From NCBI GenBank assembly GCA_964567665.1, contig CAZMNN010000058.1, positions 1 through 10,494 of the forward strand: a stretch of 10,494 nt of DNA, read 5' to 3'. Positions 1 through 6,816 of the stretch are shown here, one piece after another (position 1 is the first letter of the stretch; each line of letters opens with the position of its first letter). The DNA is from UBA1731 sp964567665 (GTDB lineage Bacteria > Verrucomicrobiota > Kiritimatiellia > RFP12 > UBA1067). The notes beneath the pieces are model-generated. The model worked only from the letters and a program-made list of their open reading frames with translations, ran no database searches and was not told the DNA's origin. A program made the translations under genes and the position numbers.

Positions 1-162
1 GAGCTTGATGAACTGGCCGTTCTTGACCATCATCTCGCAGATCTTCGTGTGCTCTTCCTTCGTGCCCGTCACGACCACAATCTTGTCCGGCGTGCAGACC
101 TTGTTCCACTTGTCAACCCAATCGAACACCTTGGCGTTCGCGAATTTCGGCGTCTTGGCCAT
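1..162 (-). CDS. pckG: Phosphoenolpyruvate carboxykinase (GTP), N-terminal fragment
   Basis: Only the first 54 codons are in the window; the gene continues past the left edge. The protein begins MAKTPKFANAKVFDWVDKWN. It then carries a CTPDKI segment, a TGTKEEH segment and a VKNGQFIKL segment. This order matches the N-terminal part of GTP-dependent PEP carboxykinases, where a helix is followed by a 'PD.I...G..EE' block and then 'G..I.LN'. Known role of the family: oxaloacetate + GTP to PEP + CO2 + GDP, cytoplasmic, gluconeogenic or anaplerotic. The catalytic P-loop and metal ligands lie outside the window and cannot be checked. The ATG start is supported by an AGGAG at 174-178, 11 nt upstream, and by a separate promoter at 217-245. 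It therefore looks like an independent transcription unit behind the permease gene. The family call rests on a short stretch, so it is good but not certain. Confidence 0.8.
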   Translation of the reverse strand, partial: MAKTPKFANAKVFDWVDKWNKVCTPDKIVVVTGTKEEHTKICEMMVKNGQFIKL

Positions 163-173
163 TTCTTTTTTTA

Positions 174-205
174 CTCCTTTTGATTTTGGGCACCTGCCCT
201 CAAAA
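174..205 (-). promoter_or_regulatory. pckG leader: Shine-Dalgarno and possible upstream hairpin
   Basis: Read on the minus strand, the leader contains GGGC-AGGT-GCCC (188-199). It is flanked by TTTT and AAAA that can extend the stem with a two-base bulge. An alternative outer pairing is TTTTGA (200-205) with TCAAAA (178-183), which ends at the AGGAG ribosome binding site (174-178). The site-to-ATG spacing is 11 nt, filled with A-rich sequence. The structure could simply be a 5'-stabilising stem. No known riboswitch is recognised. Confidence 0.4.
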
Positions 206-216
206 AAATTGTGCGC

Positions 217-245
217 ATTATATCAATTCATCATTTTGAAATCAA
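217..245 (-). promoter_or_regulatory. Sigma70-type promoter for pckG (extended -10)
   Basis: On the minus strand, TTGATT (240-245) is followed by a 17-base spacer and a perfect TATAAT (217-222). TG sits one base upstream of the -10, giving TGATATAAT. The predicted start of transcription is near 210, which leaves a leader of about 48 nt before the pckG ATG at 162. The promoter lies just past the stop of the upstream permease gene (279-281), so pckG can be expressed independently of it. Confidence 0.72.
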
Positions 246-278
246 GAGCGAAAGCGGCTGTTTGAGGTGCGAACCGGC

Positions 279-1130
279 TCATCGTACGCTGCGCAGCGCC
301 GGATCGAGACGGTCGCGGAGGTAGTCCGCAAGGTGGTTGAACACAAGCACGAGCGAGAAGATCGCGAGCGTGACGAACGTCATCTCCCACCACACGCCCT
401 GCCACAGCCTGAGCCGTGCGTTGTTTATCATTATCCCCCAGCTCGGCTCCCCCTGAACCCCGATTCCGAGAAACGAGATGAACACCTCCGTCGCGACGGC
501 GCCCGGAAAGCGTATTGAGAACTGGATGAGGATTATGTGGGCGACGTTGGGCAGGATGTGCCTGAACATTATCCGCAGATGCGAATAGCCCAGCGTACGC
601 GCAGCCAGCACGTACGCTTTCGCCTTGTGCTTCATGACCTCGGCGCGGATTGTGCGGCACACCCCCACCCACGTCGTAAGCCCGATGCCGAGATATATGC
701 CCATCAGCCCCTGCCCCACAACCATCGAGACGGCGAGTATGAACAGCAGACCGGGCATCGACGCAACGGTGGCGCACAGCCACACAACGAGCGAATCCGC
801 CCTGCCGCCGAAATATCCGCCGACCAATCCGAGGATTACGCCAAGCGGAATCGCTATCAGCGACGTCATCACGCCTACGTGGAACGCTATCCTCGCCCCC
901 TGCACAAGACGGAGCGCGACGTCGCGCCCAAGGTTGTCTGTGCCCATCGGATGCCGCCACGACGGCGGCTGGTACCGTTCATCCTCGTGTACGACGTTGT
1001 ACGCGGGCGTCACGTCACGGAACTTCGCGATGCGGTACTGCACCTCGCCGAACAGCGCCGCGCCGAAGTACAGCGCAATCGCGGCAAGGCATACCTTTAC
1101 GCCCCATCCGGTTCTGGCTCTTCCGCTCAT
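279..1130 (-). CDS. OppC/DppC-type ABC transporter permease
   Basis: A 283-residue inner-membrane permease of the oligopeptide/dipeptide/nickel ABC importer family (binding-protein-dependent transport, BPD_transp_1). Visible marks are a first membrane segment at about residues 11-29 and the OppC-typical HPMGTDNLGRDV at 60-71. The EAA loop that docks on the ATPase is at about 164-196 (EVMKHKAKAYVLAARTLG, then LRIMFRHILPN), and GEPSWGIMI lies near 227-235. The length is close to E. coli OppC/DppC (about 300). I chose the ATG at 1130 because AAAGGG lies about 5 nt upstream. An ATG at 1145 in the same frame is possible but has a weaker site. The gene starts 28 bp after the propeller gene, so co-transcription is likely. 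No OppB-type partner, ATPase or solute-binding protein is in the window; the substrate cannot be inferred. Confidence 0.9.
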   Translation of the reverse strand: MSGRARTGWGVKVCLAAIALYFGAALFGEVQYRIAKFRDVTPAYNVVHEDERYQPPSWRHPMGTDNLGRDVALRLVQGARIAFHVGVMTSLIAIPLGVILGLVGGYFGGRADSLVVWLCATVASMPGLLFILAVSMVVGQGLMGIYLGIGLTTWVGVCRTIRAEVMKHKAKAYVLAARTLGYSHLRIMFRHILPNVAHIILIQFSIRFPGAVATEVFISFLGIGVQGEPSWGIMINNARLRLWQGVWWEMTFVTLAIFSLVLVFNHLADYLRDRLDPALRSVR

Positions 1131-1158
1131 GTCGCCCTTTCCCATTCCGCACCACAGG

Positions 1159-2238
1159 TCACATGGACTGTCCGGGGAAGAACTTGAAGCATAGCGGACG
1201 CCAGCAGGCGATCGGCTTTCCGACCGGCGCAAGTGTGCAGGCCGCCCTGTCGAAGGCATACACCTGGATCTCGTCGCTCATCTTGTGCCCCACCACCATG
1301 AACCGCTCGTCGGGCATCAGCTCGAAATCACGCGGAAAGCTGCCGCGCAGCTTCGCAACGTTGCGCAGTATGAGCGTCCCGCTCTTTTCGTCCGCCTCGA
1401 AGAACGCTATCGAATCGTACCCTCTGTTCGACGCCATCACGATTCTGCCGTCTGCGGTCATCTTGATTGCGGCGGCCTTCGTCTGGACGCCCTTCGCCTC
1501 CTCCGGCAGTGTGCTCCACTTCCCGACACGCAAAAACCGCTTTCCGTCGAACGCAAAGCTCGATACGCTGTTTCCAAGCTCGTTTACGACGAAGAGGAAT
1601 CTGCCGTCCTTCGACCATATGGCATGGCGCGGACCGTCGCCGGGATCGGAGCGCACCGTCATCTCCGGAATCGGCGCCATCGTCTCCGGCACGTAGAAGC
1701 ATATCCGGTCTGTGCCGAGATCGATGATGCCGACGGCCTTTCCGTCCGGCGTGAAGAACGAGCAGTGCGCGTGCGCCCGCTCCTGCCGCTGCCTGTTGGG
1801 TCCAAGCCCGTCGTTTGGATGTACAACGCATTTCGGCGCATCGCCGGATATGGGCATTGTGCCGGCCGTCGCCGACGAGTACGCCGCGAAAGCCACAAGC
1901 CGCCCGTCCGGGGAAAGCGAGACGTGGCACGGCGTCTCGCATGGAAGCGACGCCATGCGCGTCATCTCGCCTATGCGCCCGTCATTGACCGCAAAGCGCA
2001 CGAGAGATCCGCGAACCTTGCCGTCCACCTTCTCTCCCACGCAGGAATACAGGTTTTCGCCTGCCCCGTCGAACGCGAAGTATGTTGTCCCCTGCACTCC
2101 GCGCACAGTCTGCACGATCCTTGCGTCGCCTGTCTGCGTATCGCATTGAAGCACGTGCAGTGACTGGGCGTCGGGCGCACCTGTGTTGCTTCCCACGCAG
2201 CAGTTGACGATTGCGGCTAAAACCATGGCCATCTCCAT
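1159..2238 (-). CDS. Lactonase-family seven-bladed beta-propeller (YbhE/Pgl-like)
   Basis: A 359-residue protein of the family that includes E. coli 6-phosphogluconolactonase Pgl (YbhE) and carboxymuconate cyclase-like proteins. Diagnostic blocks are CVGSNTG (14-20), HVSLSPDGR (105-113), GLGPNRQRQERAHAH (144-158) with FFTPDGK (161-167), and DLGTDRI (173-179). Further blocks are GDGPRHAIWSKDGRF (200-214), VNELGNSVSSF (218-228) and GSFPRDFEL (299-307). Repeating 'PDG...' turns mark the blades. No convincing signal peptide is seen: the N-terminal hydrophobic stretch runs straight into the first propeller strand, and 'IVNC' is a poor lipobox. It is therefore probably cytoplasmic. The ATG at 2238 follows AAAGGA with good spacing. 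The gene is 39 bp after the upstream membrane protein and 28 bp before the permease. Family members hydrolyse sugar lactones, but many are uncharacterised; the substrate here is open. Confidence 0.85.
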   Translation of the reverse strand: MEMAMVLAAIVNCCVGSNTGAPDAQSLHVLQCDTQTGDARIVQTVRGVQGTTYFAFDGAGENLYSCVGEKVDGKVRGSLVRFAVNDGRIGEMTRMASLPCETPCHVSLSPDGRLVAFAAYSSATAGTMPISGDAPKCVVHPNDGLGPNRQRQERAHAHCSFFTPDGKAVGIIDLGTDRICFYVPETMAPIPEMTVRSDPGDGPRHAIWSKDGRFLFVVNELGNSVSSFAFDGKRFLRVGKWSTLPEEAKGVQTKAAAIKMTADGRIVMASNRGYDSIAFFEADEKSGTLILRNVAKLRGSFPRDFELMPDERFMVVGHKMSDEIQVYAFDRAACTLAPVGKPIACWRPLCFKFFPGQSM

Positions 2239-2277
2239 TTTCGCTGTCCTTTCATTCCCGCCGACGCGACCGACGGA

Positions 2278-2817
2278 TCAGTATACGCCCCTCTGCGAAC
2301 ATCGCATCAGCCAATACCGCTCCAGAAGCCATGAGCAGACGCCCGGACACAGCAAGGGAAGAAGCATCGCCATGAGCGTGACAGCCGCAACGGCGGCGGC
2401 CGCCGCGTTCAACGTGACTGCGGCAAGCGTCGCGACGGCCGCAAACGCGGCGTACGCCCAGCGCGGCGGCAACGGTGTGCGGCATTGGCGTACGCGAAAC
2501 CTGTTTCCGTCCACCGGATCTATCAGAAGAACCGTTCTGCGCACACCGCCGCCGGACTGGCCGAACTCCATCGGAACGGGATGCTCCGGAATCCACCGTC
2601 TGCGCAGCGAGAGCTTTGCGGATTCGCCGGCCGCCGATGCGACAAGGTTGCCGTCCGACGGATCGATGTCAAGCCCAGACGGCACATCGGCCTCAACGAC
2701 AAGGCACATCTTCTGCGGTCTGCCGTCCATCCGCCGCGCAAGTTCGGCGAGATACCCGGCCAGCTCTTCAGGCCGGGCGTTCTCCTTGCGAAGCCATATG
2801 TGGACAGGCAGGCGGAT
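2278..2817 (-). CDS. Unrecognised membrane-anchored protein, probable ATC start
   Basis: I do not recognise this protein. With the proposed start it has 179 residues. The N-terminal 115 residues look soluble and mixed alpha/beta: PVHIWLR near the start, a helix around PEELAGYLAELARRM, then KMCLVVEADVPSGLDI and RRTVLLIDPVDGNRFRV. An alanine-rich hydrophobic region follows at about 120-160, enough for two membrane segments or one hairpin, then a short basic tail. The reading frame has no ATG, GTG or TTG between 2979, deep inside ettA, and 2730. The best ribosome binding site is GAGGTG at 2823-2828, five bases before an ATC codon (2815-2817), so I place the start there. Alternatives are CTG at 2841 (overlapping the ettA stop as CTGA), CTG at 2811, or a shorter protein from ATG 2730. 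It lies 20 bp after ettA and 39 bp before the propeller gene. Confidence 0.6.
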   Translation of the reverse strand: MRLPVHIWLRKENARPEELAGYLAELARRMDGRPQKMCLVVEADVPSGLDIDPSDGNLVASAAGESAKLSLRRRWIPEHPVPMEFGQSGGGVRRTVLLIDPVDGNRFRVRQCRTPLPPRWAYAAFAAVATLAAVTLNAAAAAVAAVTLMAMLLPLLCPGVCSWLLERYWLMRCSQRGVY

Positions 2818-2822
2818 GGCGG

Positions 2823-2828
2823 CACCTC
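2823..2828 (-). promoter_or_regulatory. Strong Shine-Dalgarno GAGGTG deciding the start at 2817
   Basis: GAGGTG on the minus strand complements the 16S anti-Shine-Dalgarno well. It is spaced 5 nt from an in-frame ATC and 11 nt from an in-frame CTG (2809-2811). No standard start codon is placed to use it in the frame that encodes the downstream protein. Confidence 0.55.
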
Positions 2829-2837
2829 TCTGCGCCG

Positions 2838-4442
2838 TCAGCGGCGCCGTTCCCTCATCTCGTGGTAGTCGGAGAATCCGCCCTCGAACCAGCAGGTCTT
2901 TCCGTTGCCCTCGAACGCAAGGATATGCGTCGCGATGCGGTCGAGGAACCAGCGGTCGTGCGACACGACCATGACGCATCCGCCGAACTCCTGCAACCCC
3001 TCCTCAAGCGAACGGAGTGTTGCGACGTCAAGGTCGTTCGTAGGTTCGTCGAGCATCAGCAGGTTGCCGCCGCCGGTCAGAAGCTTTGCGAGATGCACAC
3101 GGTTGCGTTCGCCGCCGGAAAGCACACCGACCTTCTTCTGCTGCTCCGGCCCGCGGAAGTTGAACCGCGAGCAGTACGCCCTGCCGTTCATCATCGTCTC
3201 CCCGGCAAGGCGGACAAATTCGCCGCCTCCCGTTATCTCCTCGTAGACCGTGCGGTTCGGGTCAAGTTCGCCGCGAAGCTGATCAACGTACGACAGCTTC
3301 ACCGTCTCGCCCACGCGCAGCGTCCCGGCGAGCGGCTTGAGTTCGCCGGTTATCAGCTTGAACAGCGTCGTCTTGCCCGCCCCGTTCGCGCCTATCACGC
3401 CCACTATTCCGCCGCGCGGCAGGTCGAACGTGAGATTGTCGTAAAGCACCCTGTCGCCGAATCCCATCTTCACGCCCTCGGCCTTCACCACGAGGTCGCC
3501 AAGACGCGGCCCCGGCGGTATGCGGATCACGAGATCGTCCTCGCGGGCGCTGACCTGCTGCTTCTGCAGCTCTTCGTACCGCTTCACGCGGGCCTGCGCC
3601 TTCGAGTGGCGGCCGGACGGATTCGTCTGTATCCACTTCAGCTCGTTCTCAAGCAGCTTTCTGCGGCTGCTCTCGGCCTTCGCCTCCCTTTCGAGGAACG
3701 CCTGCTTCTGCTTCAGCCACTCTTCATAGTTGCCCTTGTACGGATAGCACACGCCATGGTCAAGTTCAAGGATCCAGTCCGTGACGTCCGACAGGAAGTA
3801 GCGGTCGTGCGTGACGACGATCAGTGTGCCCTTGAATCCCTTGAGATAGGATTCAAGACGGAAGGTCGTCTCCGCGTCGAGATGGTTCGTCGGTTCGTCG
3901 AGGAGAAGGACGTCAGGGTTGGTCAGGAGAAGGCGGCATATCGCCACGCGGCGGCGTTCGCCGCCGGAAAGCACCTTCACCGGCGTGTCTCCTGGCGGAC
4001 ATCCCATATCCGCCATTGCGCGTTCGACGAGGTTGTCGATGTTCCAGTAGTCGTTGGCGTCGATTATCGCCTGGATGCGCTCCATCTCCGCTGCGGCCTT
4101 CGGGTCGTCAAGCTGGCAGCAGAGGTCTTCGTACCGCTCCACCATGTCGCGGGCCTTCTGTGCGCCCTCCGCCACGACTTCGGCGACGGTCTTCGAGTCG
4201 TCGAGCTGCGGCTCCTGCGGAAGGTAGCCGACGTTCGTCCCCTTCGCGACCTGCACCGTCCCCATGAGATCGGTGTCAAGTCCGGCGAGTATCTTCAGCA
4301 ATGTCGACTTGCCGGCGCCGTTTCCGCCGATCACGCCGATGTGCGCCCCGTAGAAGAAGCTGAGGTTCACGTCCTTCAGGATCGTCTTTGTGCCGACCTG
4401 CTTTGTCACGTCAACCAGACTGAACTGGTACTCTCCCGCCAT
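2838..4442 (-). CDS. ettA: Energy-dependent translational throttle protein EttA (ABC-F)
   Basis: A 534-residue ABC-F ATPase with two nucleotide-binding domains and no membrane segments. Domain 1 has Walker A GGNGAGKS (39-46), YLPQEPQL (73-80), signature LSGGERRR (158-165) and Walker B LLLDEPTNHLD (179-189). The linker, rich in charged helix, is at about 240-300 and ends in the EttA-typical IPPGPRLGD (308-316). Domain 2 has GANGAGKT (351-358), LSGGERNR (441-448) and LMLDEPTNDLD (462-472). EttA binds the ribosomal E site and gates entry into elongation according to the ATP/ADP ratio (family knowledge). E. coli EttA is 555 residues; this protein ends earlier, lacking most of the basic C-terminal tail. 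The start is supported by CGGAG four bases upstream of ATG and by a further AAAGGAAGGA. It sits 74 bp after tsaE. Confidence 0.95.
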   Translation of the reverse strand: MAGEYQFSLVDVTKQVGTKTILKDVNLSFFYGAHIGVIGGNGAGKSTLLKILAGLDTDLMGTVQVAKGTNVGYLPQEPQLDDSKTVAEVVAEGAQKARDMVERYEDLCCQLDDPKAAAEMERIQAIIDANDYWNIDNLVERAMADMGCPPGDTPVKVLSGGERRRVAICRLLLTNPDVLLLDEPTNHLDAETTFRLESYLKGFKGTLIVVTHDRYFLSDVTDWILELDHGVCYPYKGNYEEWLKQKQAFLEREAKAESSRRKLLENELKWIQTNPSGRHSKAQARVKRYEELQKQQVSAREDDLVIRIPPGPRLGDLVVKAEGVKMGFGDRVLYDNLTFDLPRGGIVGVIGANGAGKTTLFKLITGELKPLAGTLRVGETVKLSYVDQLRGELDPNRTVYEEITGGGEFVRLAGETMMNGRAYCSRFNFRGPEQQKKVGVLSGGERNRVHLAKLLTGGGNLLMLDEPTNDLDVATLRSLEEGLQEFGGCVMVVSHDRWFLDRIATHILAFEGNGKTCWFEGGFSDYHEMRERRR

Positions 4443-4516
4443 TTGTCTCCGTTTTCCTTCCTTTGTGTTGGTTGATGCGCGTCGATCCGCGCCGGCCGAC
4501 TGCCGCTGTGGGACGG

Positions 4517-4933
4517 TCAGCCGTCAATGTCAATGATGCGTCCACTCTCGTCCGCGCCGTATGAGAAGCGCACGTGCCGTGCGTCGGACGGAATCAGCTC
4601 CCCGGCGCGATCCGGCCATTCGACAACGAGAACCGCATTTCTCGCGAGATAGTCCTCCCACCCCGTCTGAAGCACGTCCTCCTCCCCCTGAAGCCGGTAG
4701 AGATCCATGTGGACAACGAGGAATTCAGGTGCGGGATGCTCCGAGACGATGCAGAACGTGGGGCTGGCCACGGCGCGCTTCGCGCCGAGCGCGGCGCACA
4801 GACCCTGCGTGAACGTGGTCTTGCCGGCGCCGAGGTCGCCCTCAAGGCACACGACATCGCCGGGACGGAGCGTCCCGGCGAAGCGTCTTGCCACATCCCA
4901 CGTTTCGGATTCGCTGTGCGTCTCGAATGTCAT
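4517..4933 (-). CDS. tsaE: tRNA threonylcarbamoyladenosine biosynthesis ATPase TsaE
   Basis: A 138-residue cytoplasmic P-loop ATPase of the TsaE/YjeE family. With TsaD and TsaB it makes N6-threonylcarbamoyladenosine at position 37 of ANN-decoding tRNAs. Walker A is EGDLGAGKTTF (31-41). The conserved SPTF is at 57-60, HMDLYR at 75-80, and VVEWPDRAGELIP at 103-115. The length is normal for the family (about 150). The open frame continues far upstream into fucI, but homology begins at MTFETHSESETWDVA, so the ATG at 4931-4933 is the start. Its ribosome binding site is weak (ACGGA). It begins 32 bp after the fucI stop, suggesting read-through or translational coupling from fucI. tsaB and tsaD are not in the window. 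Confidence 0.93.
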   Translation of the reverse strand: MTFETHSESETWDVARRFAGTLRPGDVVCLEGDLGAGKTTFTQGLCAALGAKRAVASPTFCIVSEHPAPEFLVVHMDLYRLQGEEDVLQTGWEDYLARNAVLVVEWPDRAGELIPSDARHVRFSYGADESGRIIDIDG

Positions 4934-4965
4934 CCGGTATCCGTCGCGTATGTGGATGATTGCCG

Positions 4966-6765
4966 TTACCTGTTCGTCGCGTACAGCGGGCCAAAATTCG
5001 CGCAGGCCCTGTAGTCCGCGCCGGTCGGATCGTCGGATGCGCCGAAGAGACCCCAGCAGTGCGGACGGTACACGTCGTCCTCTGCGACGTTGTGCATCGC
5101 GACGGGAATCCTGAGCATCGAGGCGAGCGTGATGAGATCCGCGCCGATGTGCCCGTATGCGATCGCGCCGTGGTTCGCCGCCCAGGCGTTCATCACCGAA
5201 TACACGTCCTTGAAGAATCCCGTTCCGGTGAGGCGCGGCGTGAACCACGTGCAGGGCCATTCCGGGTTGGTGCGGAGCATGAGCTTTTCGTTCTGATCCT
5301 TGTCGAGTTCGACAGACCAGCCCTCGGCGATCTGCAGCGCCGGGCCAAGACCCTTCACGTACGAGATGCGCGTCATCGTGAGCGGCATTCCCTTCGGCGT
5401 GAGGAACGAGGACGAGAAGCCGCCGCCACGGAAGTACTCCACGCCGGCAGGCACCCACTTCGTCGCCTTCATCGTGGCGTCCATGTCGCCCTGCTTTACG
5501 TCCCACCAGTTCTTGAACACGGGCTTGCCCTTCTCCTTCATCGCGCCGGCGGCGTCGAGGCAGCAGCTTCCCGAATTGAGCAGATGGATGATACCCTGCT
5601 TCGCAATCCCCTTCAGCCCCTTGCCCGTCGCCTTCTTGACCGATGCGTCGCTCCAGAACGTGCGCACGTCGGCGAACATCGATGCGCGGTTGGTGAGCAG
5701 ATGCATGAGAAGCATGCACACGCCGTTGAGGGAGTCGTTCTCCGTGGCGACGATGTGCGGCGTCCTCGGGCCGTTCCAGTCGAACGACGTGTTGAGCATG
5801 GCCTCCATGAAGTCGCCGTTCGGCCAGTGATCCGTCCACTGGCGCTGCCCCTGGAATCCGGCGGCGAGCGCGTTCCTTCCCACCGCCTCCTCGCCGAAGC
5901 CAAGCTCCTTCAGCTTCGGGTTGCCGACCATCATGTCGCGCACGATGATCGCCATCTTTACGATGTACTCCCAGTCTTTGTCCTTGGCGTTGCGGCTCTT
6001 CTGGATGGTCTTGGGGTTGTAGTCCTTGCCCTCCTTGCACCACTTCTTCGCCCAGGCGAGCGCCTTCTCGTACTCCTCGCGGTCGTAGATGCCTTCAGCT
6101 ATGCGGCGCTCGATCTCGCACATGTCCATGTTCTCCGGACGCATCCCGAGGAAGTCCTGGAAGAAGTCCACGTTCACGAACGATCCGGCGATTCCCATCG
6201 CGGAGGTGCCGACGGAAAGGTAGCTCTTGCCCTTCATCATGGCGACGGCGAGACCGGCCTTGACGAAGCGGAGGATCTTCTCCTTCACGTCTGCGGGGAC
6301 GGACGTATCCTTGGCGTCCTGCACGTCACGCCCATAGATGCCGTAGGCGGGCATTCCGCGCTGGGCGTATCCGGCAAGCATACAGGCGAGATAGACCGCG
6401 CCGGGACGCTCCGTGCCGTTGAAGCCCCAGACCGCCTTCGGCATCTGCGGATCTGCGTCCATCGTCTCGGTGCCGTAGCACCAGCACGGCGTCACGGAGA
6501 GCGACACACCGACGTTGTTCTCGCGGAACTTCTTCGCGCACTGCTCCGCCTCGTACACTCCGCCGATCGTCGTGTCGGCGATCACGCACTGCACCGGCGT
6601 GCCATCGGGGTAGCGCAGACTGGAGGAGATCAGCTTCGCGGCCGTCTCGGCCATCGTCATCGTCTGGACCTCAAGCGACTCGCGCACTCCGCGCCGGCGA
6701 CCGTCAATGATTGGCCGGATGCCGACCTTTGGAAAACCATTCATCGTCCATACTGTCTGAGACAT
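4966..6765 (-). CDS. fucI: L-fucose isomerase
   Basis: A 599-residue cytoplasmic aldose-ketose isomerase converting L-fucose to L-fuculose (and typically D-arabinose to D-ribulose), Mn2+-dependent and hexameric in E. coli. It aligns along its whole length with E. coli FucI (591 residues): PKVGIRPIIDGRR near the N-terminus, TPCWCYGTETMD (92-103), WGFNGTERPGAVYLA (113-127) and AAGFQGQRQWTD (301-312). The metal ligands corresponding to E. coli Glu337, Asp361 and His528 are present as Glu342 (VATENDSLNG), Asp366 (MFADVRTFWS) and His532 (AANHGAI). The ATG at 6765 has GGAG six bases upstream. An out-of-frame ATG at 6770 is ignored. The gene has its own extended -10 promoter (6799-6807) and lies 84 bp after fucP. 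Fuculokinase and fuculose-phosphate aldolase genes are not seen here. Confidence 0.97.
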   Translation of the reverse strand: MSQTVWTMNGFPKVGIRPIIDGRRRGVRESLEVQTMTMAETAAKLISSSLRYPDGTPVQCVIADTTIGGVYEAEQCAKKFRENNVGVSLSVTPCWCYGTETMDADPQMPKAVWGFNGTERPGAVYLACMLAGYAQRGMPAYGIYGRDVQDAKDTSVPADVKEKILRFVKAGLAVAMMKGKSYLSVGTSAMGIAGSFVNVDFFQDFLGMRPENMDMCEIERRIAEGIYDREEYEKALAWAKKWCKEGKDYNPKTIQKSRNAKDKDWEYIVKMAIIVRDMMVGNPKLKELGFGEEAVGRNALAAGFQGQRQWTDHWPNGDFMEAMLNTSFDWNGPRTPHIVATENDSLNGVCMLLMHLLTNRASMFADVRTFWSDASVKKATGKGLKGIAKQGIIHLLNSGSCCLDAAGAMKEKGKPVFKNWWDVKQGDMDATMKATKWVPAGVEYFRGGGFSSSFLTPKGMPLTMTRISYVKGLGPALQIAEGWSVELDKDQNEKLMLRTNPEWPCTWFTPRLTGTGFFKDVYSVMNAWAANHGAIAYGHIGADLITLASMLRIPVAMHNVAEDDVYRPHCWGLFGASDDPTGADYRACANFGPLYATNR

Positions 6766-6798
6766 AACATTCTCCGTATTGGGTTTTGTTTGTTTCTG

Positions 6799-6807
6799 AT
6801 TATACCA
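6799..6807 (-). promoter_or_regulatory. Extended -10 promoter for fucI
   Basis: The minus strand reads TGGTATAAT: a perfect TATAAT (6799-6804) with TG one base upstream. No recognisable -35 hexamer is found 16-18 bases further up; that position falls inside a GC hairpin. Predicted transcription starts near 6792 and gives a leader of about 27 nt with GGAG before the fucI ATG. The flanking bases resemble the promoter at 10393. Confidence 0.6.
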
Positions 6808-6816
6808 TAAACCGGT

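Noticed and set aside
5..265. Plus-strand open frame of 86 codons at the left edge
   Set aside because: It runs antisense to pckG and its promoter; no ribosome binding site and no recognisable content.
1131..1259. Longer N-terminus of the OppC-type permease from the ATG at 1259
   Set aside because: It would overlap the end of the propeller gene by about 100 bases with Ser/Arg-rich shadow sequence; homology and a ribosome binding site favour 1130.
1285..2163. Plus-strand open frame of 292 codons opposite the propeller gene
   Set aside because: Arg/His-rich shadow with no motif; the minus strand carries conserved lactonase-family blocks.
2842..2979. N-terminal extension of the unknown membrane protein into ettA from the ATG at 2979
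   Set aside because: The translated stretch is arginine-rich shadow sequence, and the nearest AGGAG is about 15 bases from that ATG. A start near 2817 fits better.
2475..4475. Long plus-strand open frame of 666 codons opposite ettA
   Set aside because: It is antisense to an unmistakable EttA with all ABC motifs; the translation is Arg/His/Leu/Val-rich with no domain. It is a by-product of GC-rich codon use.
4512..4525. GACGG/CCGTC inverted repeat at the tsaE stop codon
   Set aside because: Only a 5-bp stem and no T-run follows on the transcribed strand, so it is not supportable as a terminator.
4934..6043. N-terminal extension of the tsaE reading frame far into fucI
   Set aside because: Low-complexity Arg/Gly/His-rich sequence in the alternative frame of fucI; TsaE homology starts at the ATG at 4933.
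4960..6810. Long plus-strand open frame of 616 codons opposite fucI
   Set aside because: It mirrors the fucI reading frame in high-GC DNA, has no recognisable motif, and is contradicted by full-length FucI homology on the other strand.
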